Below, in pieces: positions 39,899 through 48,695 of a stretch of 64,000 bases of DNA. The position numbers and the translations under genes were made by a program. This stretch comes from Nocardia albiluteola (lineage in GTDB: Bacteria > Actinomycetota > Actinomycetes > Mycobacteriales > Mycobacteriaceae). Numbering within the stretch: position 1 is the first letter of the stretch; every line of letters begins with the position of its first letter. The notes beneath the pieces are model-generated. The model ran no database searches. It saw only the letters and a program-made list of their open reading frames with translations, and was not told the DNA's origin. The stretch lies in the NCBI RefSeq assembly GCF_018860155.1, contig NZ_JAHKNI010000014.1, forward strand, positions 176,342 through 240,341, in the 5' to 3' direction.

Positions 39899-40657
39899 CT
39901 ATCCGCCGTGGGACGCCCCGACCCCGTTGGACTTCTTGCGTTCGATATCCGCCAGGGCCGCGGCCCGCGCCTCCCGCGCCTCCGCGGCCGCCTCCCACGC
40001 GTCCTTGCGGTTCTTGACAACCTTCGCCGGGGCGCCGACGGCAATGCCGTAGTCGGGAACGTCGCCCTTGACGACGGCGTGGGCACCGAGCACGCATCCG
40101 CGTCCGACCCGGGTGCCGCGCAGCACGGTGACCTTGGCCGCGATCCAGGTGTCCGGGCCGATGCGGACCGGGCTCTTCACGATGCCCTGATCCTTGATCG
40201 GCATGGTGACGTCGTCCATCTTGTGATCGAAGTCGCAGATGTAGCACCAGTCCGCGACCAGCGTCGAGGCGCCGATCTCGATGTCGAGGTACGTGTTGAC
40301 GACGTTGTCCTTGCCGAAGACCACCTTGTCGCCGATGCGCAGCGAACCCTCGTGGCAGCGGATCGCATTGCCGTCGCCGATGTGCACCCAGCGCCCGATC
40401 TCCATGCGGCCCAGCTCGGGGGTGGCGTGGACCTCGACGCGACGGCCCAGAAAGACCATGCCGCGCAGCACGATATGCGGATTGGCCAGGCGGAACTTGA
40501 GCAGCCGGTAGTACCGCACCAGGTACCACGGCGTGTAGGCCCGGTTGGCGAGCACCCAGCGCAGCGAGGCGACCGTCAGGAAGCGCGCCTGCTCCGGATC
40601 CCGGCGCCGCGCACCCCGCCATCGCGCGCGCAACGGTGCGCCCCACATGCTCGTCAC
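39899..40657 (-). CDS. Left-handed beta-helix (hexapeptide-repeat) acyltransferase
   Basis: This 252-aa protein has hexapeptide repeats from about residue 85 to 215 (GRRVEVHATPELGRMEIGRW, IGDKVVFGKDNVVN, IGPDTWIAAKVTVLRGTRVG, IAVGAPAKVVKN), the usual core of O-acetyl/acyltransferases. The N-terminal 80 residues are basic and may contact membrane or lipid. The GTG at 40657 follows GAGGAG by 6 bases. In gene order it corresponds to M. tuberculosis Rv3034c, also beside a PQQ-like lipoprotein gene. The acceptor is probably a cell-envelope glycolipid, but this is inference. Confidence 0.85.
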   Translation of the reverse strand: MTSMWGAPLRARWRGARRRDPEQARFLTVASLRWVLANRAYTPWYLVRYYRLLKFRLANPHIVLRGMVFLGRRVEVHATPELGRMEIGRWVHIGDGNAIRCHEGSLRIGDKVVFGKDNVVNTYLDIEIGASTLVADWCYICDFDHKMDDVTMPIKDQGIVKSPVRIGPDTWIAAKVTVLRGTRVGRGCVLGAHAVVKGDVPDYGIAVGAPAKVVKNRKDAWEAAAEAREARAAALADIERKKSNGVGASHGG

Positions 40658-41070
40658 GAAGTGCTCCTCGCGTCCATCAGGCGTCCGTCTCGGCCCGCGG
40701 TGTCGTCGTCGAGGTACCAGGGTACTTTCGCCCGATCCCGCCACCTCCCCTGCCCTCGACGTGAGCGGAGCGAACCATAGGCACAGCCGCCTTACGCGCG
40801 ACGGAGCCGAGCGCCAGCGAGGCCGTGAGCGAAGCGAACCATAGGCACAGCCGCCTTACGCGCGACGGAGCCGAGCGCCAGCGAGGCCGTGAGCGAAGCG
40901 AACCATAGGCACAGCCGCCTTACGCGCGACGGAGCCGAGCGCCAGCGAGGCGTAGTTGCGCGCGCGGAAATCGGCCCGATTGGAGACGAGACAGTGAGGC
41001 GGCACGCCGTCGGTCGGTCCGGGCGGCTAGTCTCGTGCAGGCCCGTACGAGCAGAGGGGAGAACGGTCAG
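40658..41070. other. Intergenic region with tandem repeats
   Basis: Apart from the three 64-bp repeats at 40761-40951 I see no gene in these 413 bases. The lipoprotein ribosome site (GAGGGGA) lies at its right end. Confidence 0.5.
40761..40951. repeat. 64-bp intergenic repeat, three tandem copies
   Basis: Units run 40761-40824, 40825-40888 and 40889-40951. Each opens GTGAGCGAAGCGAACC, continues ATAGGCACAGCCGCC and closes GAGCGCCAGCGAGGC. The copies differ by one base or so (GCGGAG in the first). There are no spacers, so it is not a CRISPR. A degenerate copy is at 14868-14934. It seems to be a dispersed genomic repeat caught in tandem expansion. Confidence 0.9.
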
Positions 41071-42459
41071 GTGCGTACCAGCATCCGGCGACCCGCGCAC
41101 GACCTCCGGAACACGCAGGCGTCGCCGCGGTCCGCGGTGCGTCGCCCGGCGATTCGTGCCGCCGCGGCCCTGGGGGTGGTGGGTGTGCTGACGCTGAGCG
41201 GATGCGGCGGCACCACGCTCGACAATATTACGGTGGGCCCCGGCAAGGGCTGGCCGACCACCTACCACGACGCCCGCAACAGCGCAGCCAGTCCGGTCAC
41301 CGGATCCCGGCACCTGACGTTGAACTGGACGCGGCCGATCGGCGGGCCCGCCGCCACGGCCACCACCGTCGGCCCCGACGGGCAAATGTTCGTGACCACG
41401 GACCTCGACACCGACTGCATCGCCCCCACTCCCGCGGGCGGAGCCCTGTTCAGCTTCCAGATGCCGACCGGGCGTAAGCGGTTCTGTGATCCGATGGGTC
41501 CCAGCGCGATCTACTCCGCCTCGGCGATCGACGGCGCCACCAACGTCTACGTCGGCGACGACGGCAGCATGAACTCGATCAATGCACTCGGCCAGCCGCG
41601 CTGGCGCACACCCGTTGCCGGCGTGCCGATCTCGGTGCAGTTCACCGGTGACAGCCACGTGCTGACGGTGACCCAGTCCGGTCAGATCGACGTGCTGAAC
41701 CGGCAGACCGGCGACCGCATGGCCGCGACGTTCCAGCTGCTGGGCTGGCCCGATCCCCTTGCGCACCCGGACCTCCCGCGCCCCGCGGACGGCCAGGGCC
41801 TGCAGGACTGCGCGACCGGCGGGCCGCAGTGCGCGGTCGCCAACGTCTCGGCCATCGATCCGAGCGGCAACTTCTACGCCACCGCGTGGCGGCCCGGCTC
41901 CCCCGTCGCCTCGCTGGTGGCACTGCGCTACGCGGACAAGCAGATTCGGCAGCTGTGGAGCGCCGACATGCTGACCAACGGCAGCGCCACCAGCCCCGCG
42001 CTCTCCTCGGACGGCAAGACCGTTTATGTGGGCGACAACAGCGGACGCCTGCTTGCTGTCGATGCGTCGAACGGCCATACGAAATGGGTCCAGCCCCTGG
42101 GCTTCTCGCCGCAGGGGGCGATCTCCGAGCAGGACGGCCTGCTGATCCCCGGCGGCAACGGCGGCCACCTGATGGCCCTGCGCGACAAGGGCACGGGTGC
42201 CGAGATCGCCTGGGAGCGTAAGGACCTGCAGTTGAGCGGGCAGCCGGTGCAGACCGCGGGCGGGACCGGTTACACGGTGTCCCCGATCGGCGGCGCGCTG
42301 CACCTGGTCACCTTCGACACCACCACCGGCAGCACCATCGCCTCGGCGGTACTGCCCGGCGCGCAGGGCACGACGACCGGCACCTCCGTCGGCGCAAAGG
42401 GCCAGGTGGTGATCACCACCCGCGTCGGCGAGATCTACGTCTTCAAGCCGGACAAGTAG
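41071..42459 (+). CDS. PQQ-like beta-propeller lipoprotein
   Basis: This 462-aa lipoprotein has an N-terminal basic stretch, a hydrophobic helix and the lipobox LTLSGC near residue 47. The rest is a beta-propeller with PQQ-type blades (IYSASAIDGATNVYVGDDG, ALSSDGKTVYVGDNSG, AVDASNGHTKWVQP). It should sit on the outer face of the membrane, perhaps as a scaffold. Its start is the GTG at 41071 with GAGGGGA about 13 bases before. It corresponds in order to M. tuberculosis Rv3035, divergent from the acyltransferase. Confidence 0.88.
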   Translation: MRTSIRRPAHDLRNTQASPRSAVRRPAIRAAAALGVVGVLTLSGCGGTTLDNITVGPGKGWPTTYHDARNSAASPVTGSRHLTLNWTRPIGGPAATATTVGPDGQMFVTTDLDTDCIAPTPAGGALFSFQMPTGRKRFCDPMGPSAIYSASAIDGATNVYVGDDGSMNSINALGQPRWRTPVAGVPISVQFTGDSHVLTVTQSGQIDVLNRQTGDRMAATFQLLGWPDPLAHPDLPRPADGQGLQDCATGGPQCAVANVSAIDPSGNFYATAWRPGSPVASLVALRYADKQIRQLWSADMLTNGSATSPALSSDGKTVYVGDNSGRLLAVDASNGHTKWVQPLGFSPQGAISEQDGLLIPGGNGGHLMALRDKGTGAEIAWERKDLQLSGQPVQTAGGTGYTVSPIGGALHLVTFDTTTGSTIASAVLPGAQGTTTGTSVGAKGQVVITTRVGEIYVFKPDK

Positions 42460-42472
42460 CGCGTCCCGGAGA

Positions 42473-43660
42473 TCACCGAACCGGCGGAGTTGCGCAGAGA
42501 AATACGGTGGGGGCCGATCCGATTCGAGTGACCACCAGGGTGTGCGGGATCGTGCCCCGGGGTTTGAGGCGGCTGCGCAAGGCGTCCGGGTCGAGATCGA
42601 CTCCGCGGGTGAGGATTTCCAGCGGGCCGCAATCGCGCCGGTGGAGTTCGGCGCGCAACGGCTTCTCCTTGAAGTCCATGCGATCCAGCACGCGGAATCC
42701 CCGTACCCCCTCGGGCACGGCATCGCCCGTCAGGTATGCGATGCGGGGATCCAGTTGCCACAGGCCGTATTTCGCGGCGTAGTGCCGCACCAGACCCGCG
42801 CGCACGATCGCGCCGTCCGGGTCGATGATCCATGCGCCGGGTGCCCGGTCCGGGATGTCATCCGGCTCGGCGTCCGTCAAGGACAGCGAACCCCCATCCG
42901 ACCGCAGCACCGTGGCACGCCGGGTCACGCCCGGCTCGGCCAGCCCCCGCGACCACAGGCACGCCTCGCGCACGGACCCGTCCAGCGAGACCACCTCGGC
43001 CTCACCGTCCCAGCCCATATCACCGAGACGATCGAAATCCAGTCCGGGAGCGCACTTCACGGCGAGATCGCGGCCACGATACGCCGCCAGCAGATCCGGC
43101 AACGGCGGTTGCAGTTTCGCGGGATCGTGAGTGCGGCGACCGTCCGCACGACGGGCCGGATCGGCGATCACCACCTCCGCGGTGCTGCACGGCACCAGGG
43201 CATCCGCCTTGACCAACACCACATTTCGCGTGCGAGAGCCGAGATTGTGCGCGGCCATGGCGAGCCGGATTCCGTCCAGATCGCTCCCGACGACGGCGGG
43301 ACAGACGCGCCCGAGCGCGGCGAGTTCCGCGCCGATCGAGCAGGTTACGTCGTGCACCGTGCGCCCGGCGAGCCGCCGAGCCCGGTGCCGCGCAACGACA
43401 CTCGGCGTCGCCTGCTGCAATGCGTCGTCGGTGAACAGCCATTCCCCGGCGTCGTCCAGCTTCGCCGCCGCCCGCCGCCGCAGGCGCACCGTCTCCACCA
43501 GCGCCGCGGCACGATCCGCGTATCGGTTGCGGCGCAGGCGCGTCAGATCCTCGAGGAGCGAGGATGGGGTGAGGGCGAGGGCACCGGTCTCGATCAGCGC
43601 GGCCCGACCGGCCGCGCTGCCGAGGTAGGCGACATCCTCGCGAGTGAAGGTGTAGCCCAA
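42473..43660 (-). CDS. Class I SAM-dependent methyltransferase with THUMP-like C-terminal domain
   Basis: This 395-aa protein has a SAM-binding region around residues 95-130 (VHDVTCSIGAELAALGRVCP and VVGSDLDGIRLAMAAHN) and an apparent catalytic-loop motif VVIADPARRADGRR. The C-terminal 90 residues fit the THUMP-like domain found in this actinobacterial family. An RNA substrate is plausible. The TTG at 43660 opens the conserved N-terminus (YTFTREDVAYLGS); no later start fits better. In order it equals M. tuberculosis Rv3037c, with its stop 13 bases from the convergent lipoprotein stop. Confidence 0.82.
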   Translation of the reverse strand: MGYTFTREDVAYLGSAAGRAALIETGALALTPSSLLEDLTRLRRNRYADRAAALVETVRLRRRAAAKLDDAGEWLFTDDALQQATPSVVARHRARRLAGRTVHDVTCSIGAELAALGRVCPAVVGSDLDGIRLAMAAHNLGSRTRNVVLVKADALVPCSTAEVVIADPARRADGRRTHDPAKLQPPLPDLLAAYRGRDLAVKCAPGLDFDRLGDMGWDGEAEVVSLDGSVREACLWSRGLAEPGVTRRATVLRSDGGSLSLTDAEPDDIPDRAPGAWIIDPDGAIVRAGLVRHYAAKYGLWQLDPRIAYLTGDAVPEGVRGFRVLDRMDFKEKPLRAELHRRDCGPLEILTRGVDLDPDALRSRLKPRGTIPHTLVVTRIGSAPTVFLCATPPVR

Positions 43661-43679
43661 GGGATATCGCCCGCCGCGC

Positions 43680-44657
43680 CTACTTGCCCGAGGCGCCGGG
43701 CTTCACGCCGGTGATCATGGCGTTGTAGAAGAACTGCCGCGGCACGATGTGGCGCAGCACCTTCTCGTCCAGCTTGCTCAGGCCCAGCCAGGCCTTGTAC
43801 TGGGCCGTGCGGTAGCGCCAGGTGAGCTTCTCGGCCGGGACCGCGGCCTCGAAGGTCCGCACCGGCCAGCCCCACAGCGCCGCGGCGAACTCCTCGGTCT
43901 CCGCGTGCACCTCGACCGCGCCCGCGCGGCTCGCGATGGCCTCCAGGTCCGTGGGATCGAAGGTGTGCAGGTCCACCACGGCCTCGAGGGCCGCCGCACG
44001 CGAGGACTCGTCCAGCTCCTCCTGCGGGCGCCGCCAGCCGGACAGGAACGGCAGCTTCGTGACCTCGGTCGTCACCTTCCAGGTGATCTGGCCCAGCTTG
44101 CGGGCGTAGAAGTTGCCGACGGTGGTCGGCTCACCGGCGAAGACGAAACGCCCGCCCGGCTTGAGCACCCGCAGGCATTCCTTCAGGGCCAGCTCCACAT
44201 CGGGAATGTGGTGCAGCACCGCGTGACCCACGACCAGATCGAACGTGTCGTCGTCGTACGGGATGGTCTCGGCGTCGGCGACGCGGCCGTCGACATCCAG
44301 GCCGAGGTTCAGGCCGTTGCGGGTGGCGACCTTGACCATGCCCGGCGACAGATCCGTCACCGAACCGGACTTCGCGATCCCGGACTGCATCAGGTTCAGC
44401 AGGAAGAATCCGGTGCCGCAGCCGAGCTCGAGCGCGCGATCGTAGGGCAGCGGCGCGTCGGGCACCACGGCGTCGAAGCGGCCGCGGGCGTAGGCGATGC
44501 AACGTTCGTCGTACGAGATCGACCACTTGTCGTCGTAGGTCTCGGCTTCCCAGTCGTGATAGAGCACCTGGGCGAGCTTGTTGTCGGAGAGCGCGGCCTG
44601 GACCTGCGCCTCGGTGGCGTGCGGGTTCGGCGCTGGGTCCTGTGGACTTGCGGTCAT
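43680..44657 (-). CDS. Class I SAM-dependent methyltransferase
   Basis: This 325-aa enzyme shows the SAM motif I LELGCGTGFFLLNLM, motif II with the acid in VTDLSPGMVKVATRN and the motif IV-like DLVVGHAVLHHIP and ECLRVLKPGGRF. It is of the UbiE/methyltransferase-11 type; the substrate is unknown, perhaps a lipid or quinone. The C-terminal 120 residues are a separate cap region. The start is the ATG at 44657. It lies 19 bases upstream of the THUMP-like methyltransferase gene, so the two are probably one transcript; this equals the Rv3037c-Rv3038c pair. Confidence 0.87.
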   Translation of the reverse strand: MTASPQDPAPNPHATEAQVQAALSDNKLAQVLYHDWEAETYDDKWSISYDERCIAYARGRFDAVVPDAPLPYDRALELGCGTGFFLLNLMQSGIAKSGSVTDLSPGMVKVATRNGLNLGLDVDGRVADAETIPYDDDTFDLVVGHAVLHHIPDVELALKECLRVLKPGGRFVFAGEPTTVGNFYARKLGQITWKVTTEVTKLPFLSGWRRPQEELDESSRAAALEAVVDLHTFDPTDLEAIASRAGAVEVHAETEEFAAALWGWPVRTFEAAVPAEKLTWRYRTAQYKAWLGLSKLDEKVLRHIVPRQFFYNAMITGVKPGASGK

Positions 44658-44694
44658 GGTGGAAGAGGTTACTCGAGAGTCCGAACCGGCCCCA

Positions 44695-45459
44695 TCAGCG
44701 GCCCACGAATTCCGCGGACCCCGGACCGGCCGCCAAATAAGAACCTGTTCCTATGCTGCGATCTTCGGTCTCGAACAGCTCCGCCCACTCGCCGCGGGCC
44801 CGGTCGTGGCCGTGCGTCCCGGCCTCGAAAACGCGCTTCGCGGCGGCCAGCGCGCGGGCCGGGCCGGCGGTGAACTGCCGGGCCCAGGCCAGCGCGGCCA
44901 CGTACACGTCGTCGGGCGGGACCACCTCGTCGACCAGGCGCAGGGCCGCGGCCTCCTTCGCCTCCACGAACCGCCCGGTGTACACCAGGTCCTTGGCATT
45001 TCCCGGACCGATCAGCAGGCTCAGGCGGCGGACGCCGGACAGCGGGATCAGGCCCGCCCGGATCTGCGGCAGCCCGAGCTTGACGTTGTCGCCGATGATG
45101 CGCCGATCCGCACCCAGCGCCAGCTCCAGCCCGGCTCCGAGCGCATACCCGGCGATGGCCGCGACCGTCGGCTGCGGCAGCCTGGACAGGCAGCCCAGTG
45201 CGGCTTGCAGATCGGCCGCCATCGCCGCGGCCTGTTCCGGCGCGAGCCGGGCCAGCTCCGCCATCTCGTCACCGGCCGAGAACACCCGTTCGTCGCCGTA
45301 CAGGACCACCGCCCGCACCCCGGCCTCCGCGCCGATCTCCTCGGCCGCGGCCGCCAGCTCCCGCGCCACCTGCAGATCGATCAGATTCATCGGCGGGCGC
45401 GCGAAGCGCAAGACGGCAATCCCCGGCTCGGGTCGGTCCACGGTCACGAATTCGGCCAC
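44695..45459 (-). CDS. Enoyl-CoA hydratase/isomerase family protein
   Basis: This 254-aa crotonase-fold protein keeps the oxyanion segments FSAGDEM and GYALGAGLELALGAD. The first catalytic Glu (PEI in ordinary hydratases) reads PQI here, and the second lies in NAKDLVYTG, with Asp. Normal hydratase chemistry is thus in doubt; isomerase, hydrolase or other crotonase chemistry is possible. The start is the GTG at 45459 (VAEFVTVD). By order it corresponds to M. tuberculosis echA17 (Rv3039c). Confidence 0.83.
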   Translation of the reverse strand: MAEFVTVDRPEPGIAVLRFARPPMNLIDLQVARELAAAAEEIGAEAGVRAVVLYGDERVFSAGDEMAELARLAPEQAAAMAADLQAALGCLSRLPQPTVAAIAGYALGAGLELALGADRRIIGDNVKLGLPQIRAGLIPLSGVRRLSLLIGPGNAKDLVYTGRFVEAKEAAALRLVDEVVPPDDVYVAALAWARQFTAGPARALAAAKRVFEAGTHGHDRARGEWAELFETEDRSIGTGSYLAAGPGSAEFVGR

Positions 45460-45528
45460 GGGGCACGAGCCTACTGGGCGCACGGTTCAGGTCCGGATGG
45501 GTGCCATGGGACGGGCCGTTCCCGCCGC

Positions 45529-46365
45529 CTACTCCGGTCGCTGCGAGCCGCGCATGCGCGAACCCGCCGGGAAGTCCGCGAAGTAGCGGTCGTTGCCGGG
45601 GAACCGCAGGCGCGGCTTGTCCCCGACGGTCTCCAGCACCGGCTCGATCGGCTCGAATTCCGGGGTGGCGGCCAGAATGTCCGCGGTGGAGGCGAATTCG
45701 CCGAGGGCGACCAGCTGCGACCAGGTAGGCGGGAGCAGGACGTCGGTTCCGGCCTTCCAGCGCTCGATGGCCGCGGCCGGGGTGCTCCAGAGGACCTGAT
45801 GGGCCTCGGAGGTGGCGCCGTCCGCGCGCTGCCCCTGCGGGAGCACCGCGACGAAGAAGCGGGTGTCGTAGCGGCGCGTCTCCACGGTCGGGGTGATCCA
45901 ATTGGCCCAGGGCCGCAGCAGATCCGCACGCAGCACCAGGTTCTCGCGGGCCAGGAACCGACCGAGGGACAGCTCGCGGCGCTCGAGCTGCGCCCGCGCC
46001 CGGCCGTAGACGGCGGTGTCGGAGACGACCGAATCGGCCGTCGGGCCCGCCAGCAGCACCCCGCATTCCTCGAACGTCTCGCGCACCGCGGCGCACACCA
46101 GCGCCTGCGCCCGCGCGGCATCGATCCGGAACTTCTCCCCCCACCAGGCGGGATCCGGTCCGGCCCAGGCGATTCGGGCCTCCGCATCGCTGGCGTCTAC
46201 GCCGCCGCCCGGGAAGACGGTCATCCCCGCCGCGAACGCCATCGCCTTGACCCGTCGCTGCAGGAACACCTCCGGCCCCGAGGCGCCGTCGCGCACCAGC
46301 ATCACCGTCGAGGCATCCTTGAGCGGCACGGGTTCGGTATCGGACTCCACCACGGCCTCACTCAC
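45529..46365 (-). CDS. Nudix hydrolase family protein
   Basis: This 278-aa protein has a Nudix-like box: GGGVDASDAEARI at the start and AVRETFEECGVLL at the end, with a longer insert than usual between the Gly and the REUxEE part. This is typical of the CoA-pyrophosphatase-like/Nudt19 subgroup. The likely substrate is a CoA derivative or similar diphosphate. The GTG at 46365 follows GGTGGAG; an upstream ATG at 46413 is less likely. By order it equals Rv3040c. Confidence 0.85.
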   Translation of the reverse strand: MSEAVVESDTEPVPLKDASTVMLVRDGASGPEVFLQRRVKAMAFAAGMTVFPGGGVDASDAEARIAWAGPDPAWWGEKFRIDAARAQALVCAAVRETFEECGVLLAGPTADSVVSDTAVYGRARAQLERRELSLGRFLARENLVLRADLLRPWANWITPTVETRRYDTRFFVAVLPQGQRADGATSEAHQVLWSTPAAAIERWKAGTDVLLPPTWSQLVALGEFASTADILAATPEFEPIEPVLETVGDKPRLRFPGNDRYFADFPAGSRMRGSQRPE

Positions 46366-46523
46366 GGCTCCACCTCGCAACGCTCCGCGCGAGGGGCGTG
46401 GCACGGAGTGCACCTCGGCGACTCCCTCACTCTTCGCACCCTAACGCGGGCCCGCTCGGCGCATCCGCCGGGCATCCACTCAGCGGCCGCGGTTCGGGGG
46501 ACGCACGCCGCGTCGCGCGGTTC

Positions 46524-47414
46524 CTACTTGCTCCGGTGGCGGCCGAGGCGGCGGCTGCGGCGGGCGAAGTAGCGGCCCTCGATGCGGTCCAGCGTTATCG
46601 ACTGGCGGAACGCCTTGCTCAGATTCTCCGAGGTGAGTACCTCTTCGAGCAGGCCCTGCGCGATGACGGTGCCCTCGTTCAGCAGCAGGCCGTGCGTGAA
46701 GCCTGGCGGGATCTCCTCGACGTGATGGGTGACCAGCACCGTCGCCGGTGCATCGGGATCCGACGCGAGATCACCGAGCTTTTCCACCAGTTCCTCGCGA
46801 CCGCCCAGATCCAGGCCGGCGCCCGGCTCGTCGAGCAGCAGCAGCTCCGGATCGGTCATCAACGCCCGCGCGATAAGCACCCGCTTGCGCTCCCCCTCGG
46901 ACAGCGTGCCGTAGGCGCGGTCCGAGAGGTGTTCCGCACCCAGGGTTTCGAGCATGTCGATGGCCCGGTCGGTGTCGATGTCGTCGTATTCCTCGCGCCA
47001 GCGGCCTATTACGGCGTAGCCCGCGGACACGACCAGATCGCTGACCTTCTCATCGAGCGGCACCCGGGCGGCCACCGCGGCCGAGGACATGCCGATGCGG
47101 GGGCGCAGTTCGTTGATATCGGTCCGGCCCAGCCTTTCGCCCAGCAGGTGGGCGGTGCCCGAGGTCGGATGCAGGTCGGCGGCGGCCATGCGAAGCAGGG
47201 AAGTCTTCCCGGCTCCGTTGGGGCCGAGCACGACCCAGCGTTCGTCGAGCTCCACCTGCCAGGTGAGCGGACCTACCAGAGTATGGCCCGAACGCCGGAC
47301 GGTCACCTGGTTGAAGTCGATGAGTAAATCGGGATCCGGTTGCGGCACGGGCTCCATCTTGGACCACGCGCCCGGATCCTTCCCAACATGGTCCGAATGC
47401 ACGGTTAGTGTCAT
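46524..47414 (-). CDS. ABC transporter ATP-binding protein
   Basis: This 296-aa protein has a complete ABC ATPase: Walker A GPNGAGKTS, signature LSEGERKRV, Walker B LLLLDEPGAGLD and the His loop VTHHVEE. There is no membrane domain in the gene and none adjacent that fits a full exporter, apart from the tiny membrane protein just upstream. The ATG at 47414 overlaps the stop of that gene (ATGA), so coupling supports it; an internal ATG at 47357 is the alternative. By order it corresponds to M. tuberculosis Rv3041c, also an orphan ATPase. Confidence 0.9.
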   Translation of the reverse strand: MTLTVHSDHVGKDPGAWSKMEPVPQPDPDLLIDFNQVTVRRSGHTLVGPLTWQVELDERWVVLGPNGAGKTSLLRMAAADLHPTSGTAHLLGERLGRTDINELRPRIGMSSAAVAARVPLDEKVSDLVVSAGYAVIGRWREEYDDIDTDRAIDMLETLGAEHLSDRAYGTLSEGERKRVLIARALMTDPELLLLDEPGAGLDLGGREELVEKLGDLASDPDAPATVLVTHHVEEIPPGFTHGLLLNEGTVIAQGLLEEVLTSENLSKAFRQSITLDRIEGRYFARRSRRLGRHRSK

Positions 47415-47653
47415 ATCCCGCCGCGCTTTCTGCGGGGCGGGAATTCGTCATCCAGCTGGTGAGATTCGACACTTCCGGGTTCGGAATCCGGTGGTCCGAC
47501 CGGATGGGCACCCCCGCCCGGCAAGCCCGGCCCCGACGACCCGACACGCCCCCGACGCCCGGGGCGCGGCCTGCGGAACAGCCGGGCCAGTATCAGCGCA
47601 ATGGGCACCGAGCACACCACCCAGACGCCGAGCACTATCCACAGCGTGGTCAT
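47411..47653 (-). CDS. Small single-pass membrane protein
   Basis: This 80-aa protein has one membrane helix (TLWIVLGVWVVCSVPIALIL) followed by a basic RLFRRPRPGRRGR and a Gly/Pro-rich cytoplasmic tail. The ATG at 47653 has GGGAGG 10 bases upstream; an in-frame ATG at 47683 is less likely. Its stop overlaps the ABC ATPase start by 4 bases, so the two are translated together. It may anchor the ATPase, which is inference. It is absent from the M. tuberculosis order as I recall it. Confidence 0.65.
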   Translation of the reverse strand: MTTLWIVLGVWVVCSVPIALILARLFRRPRPGRRGRVGSSGPGLPGGGAHPVGPPDSEPGSVESHQLDDEFPPRRKRGGI

Positions 47654-47794
47654 ATCCGTGGCACCTCCCGCGGACTCGTGCACCGATAGTGCCGCACAGC
47701 GACCGCCGCGACGAGCGCCCGGCTCAGATGGGCGAGTGCCCCCCTGATCGGACGACCGCCGATCTGCCGCCCCGCCGAGCCGGAAAACGCACGC

Positions 47795-48616
47795 TCAGGC
47801 CGGATCACCCCAGCCGGCGGGCGGTACCCCGATCACCGTCATCGACCCGGGCGCCACCTCGGTGAATCCGGCGTCGCGGACCGCGGTCGCCGCGCCCCGG
47901 CCGACCAGGCGGGACAGCTCGGGCCAGCGCGGCCCGGCCTCGCGCACCGCGCAGCGGTATCCGTGGGCGCTCCACGCGAATGCCTGTTCCACCGGCAGCG
48001 CGCCGGCCAGCAGCATGCTCGCATGACCGACCTGTGCCGCGGCCTTGCCGACGGTCATGCCCAGTTCCGAATCCACCCACAGCACAGGAAGTTCCGGATC
48101 GATCGGGCCCGGCTCGTCCGGCTCGATGTCGGTGCCGCCGATCTGCAGTTTGCGGACGCGTGGGTCGATGTCGCCGACCGGTCCGGGAACCAGTGCCCGC
48201 GCCTGGGCTCCGTCGACCTCGATCGTCACGCCGTCCACCTCGTTCGCCGCCAGCCACTGCGCGCCCCGTGCCCGCCGCGCCACCTTCCGGATGCGCGAGC
48301 GCTTCCACGTCAAGTACCGCTGCTCCCACTCCCCGTCCGCACCGACCCGCGGATCCAGGCACAGCGCGACCGCCGCGGCGGCCGCCGCGGCCAGCAGGGC
48401 GCTGCGCCGGGGCGGATCGTTTTTCGGAATGTGCAGCACCAGCTGCATCGCCTGTACCAGCGCCGGATCGTCCGGATCACCGCCGCCGCCGTACCCGAGC
48501 GCCAGCTCCGCGTGCCGCGCAACGAATCCGGCGTCGAGGCCCCCGGACACGATGCCGACCGGCGCCGGCCCGGTTTCGTGCGCGTCGCCTACAGGTCTGG
48601 ACAAGGCACCCTCCAA
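47795..48616 (-). CDS. Peptidyl-tRNA hydrolase Pth2-like protein
   Basis: This 273-aa protein ends in a Pth2-like domain, recognised by LGMTVGKAAAQVGHASM (about residues 190-206). An N-terminal region of about 120 residues (ALVQAMQLVLHIPKNDPPRR) is typical of the actinobacterial form. Pth2 enzymes release tRNA from stalled peptidyl-tRNA, usually in archaea and eukaryotes; in actinobacteria its role beside ordinary Pth is unclear. The start is the ATG at 48616. It is not part of the conserved M. tuberculosis order here. Confidence 0.75.
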   Translation of the reverse strand: MEGALSRPVGDAHETGPAPVGIVSGGLDAGFVARHAELALGYGGGGDPDDPALVQAMQLVLHIPKNDPPRRSALLAAAAAAAVALCLDPRVGADGEWEQRYLTWKRSRIRKVARRARGAQWLAANEVDGVTIEVDGAQARALVPGPVGDIDPRVRKLQIGGTDIEPDEPGPIDPELPVLWVDSELGMTVGKAAAQVGHASMLLAGALPVEQAFAWSAHGYRCAVREAGPRWPELSRLVGRGAATAVRDAGFTEVAPGSMTVIGVPPAGWGDPA

Positions 48617-48695
48617 CTCATCGCCGCCACTCGCGCTCCAGCCTATCCGCGCGTCCGGCGAACACCCTGCTACCGGGTTAGGCGACGAGCGAGGC

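Noticed and set aside
40761..40951. Possible CRISPR array
   Set aside because: The three units abut directly with no unique spacers and no cas genes are nearby.
40792..42723. Long open frame on the minus strand opposite the PQQ-like lipoprotein
   Set aside because: Its translation is low-complexity Arg/Gly/Ala-rich, as expected for the shadow of a GC-rich gene, and the plus strand has a clear lipobox and propeller motifs.
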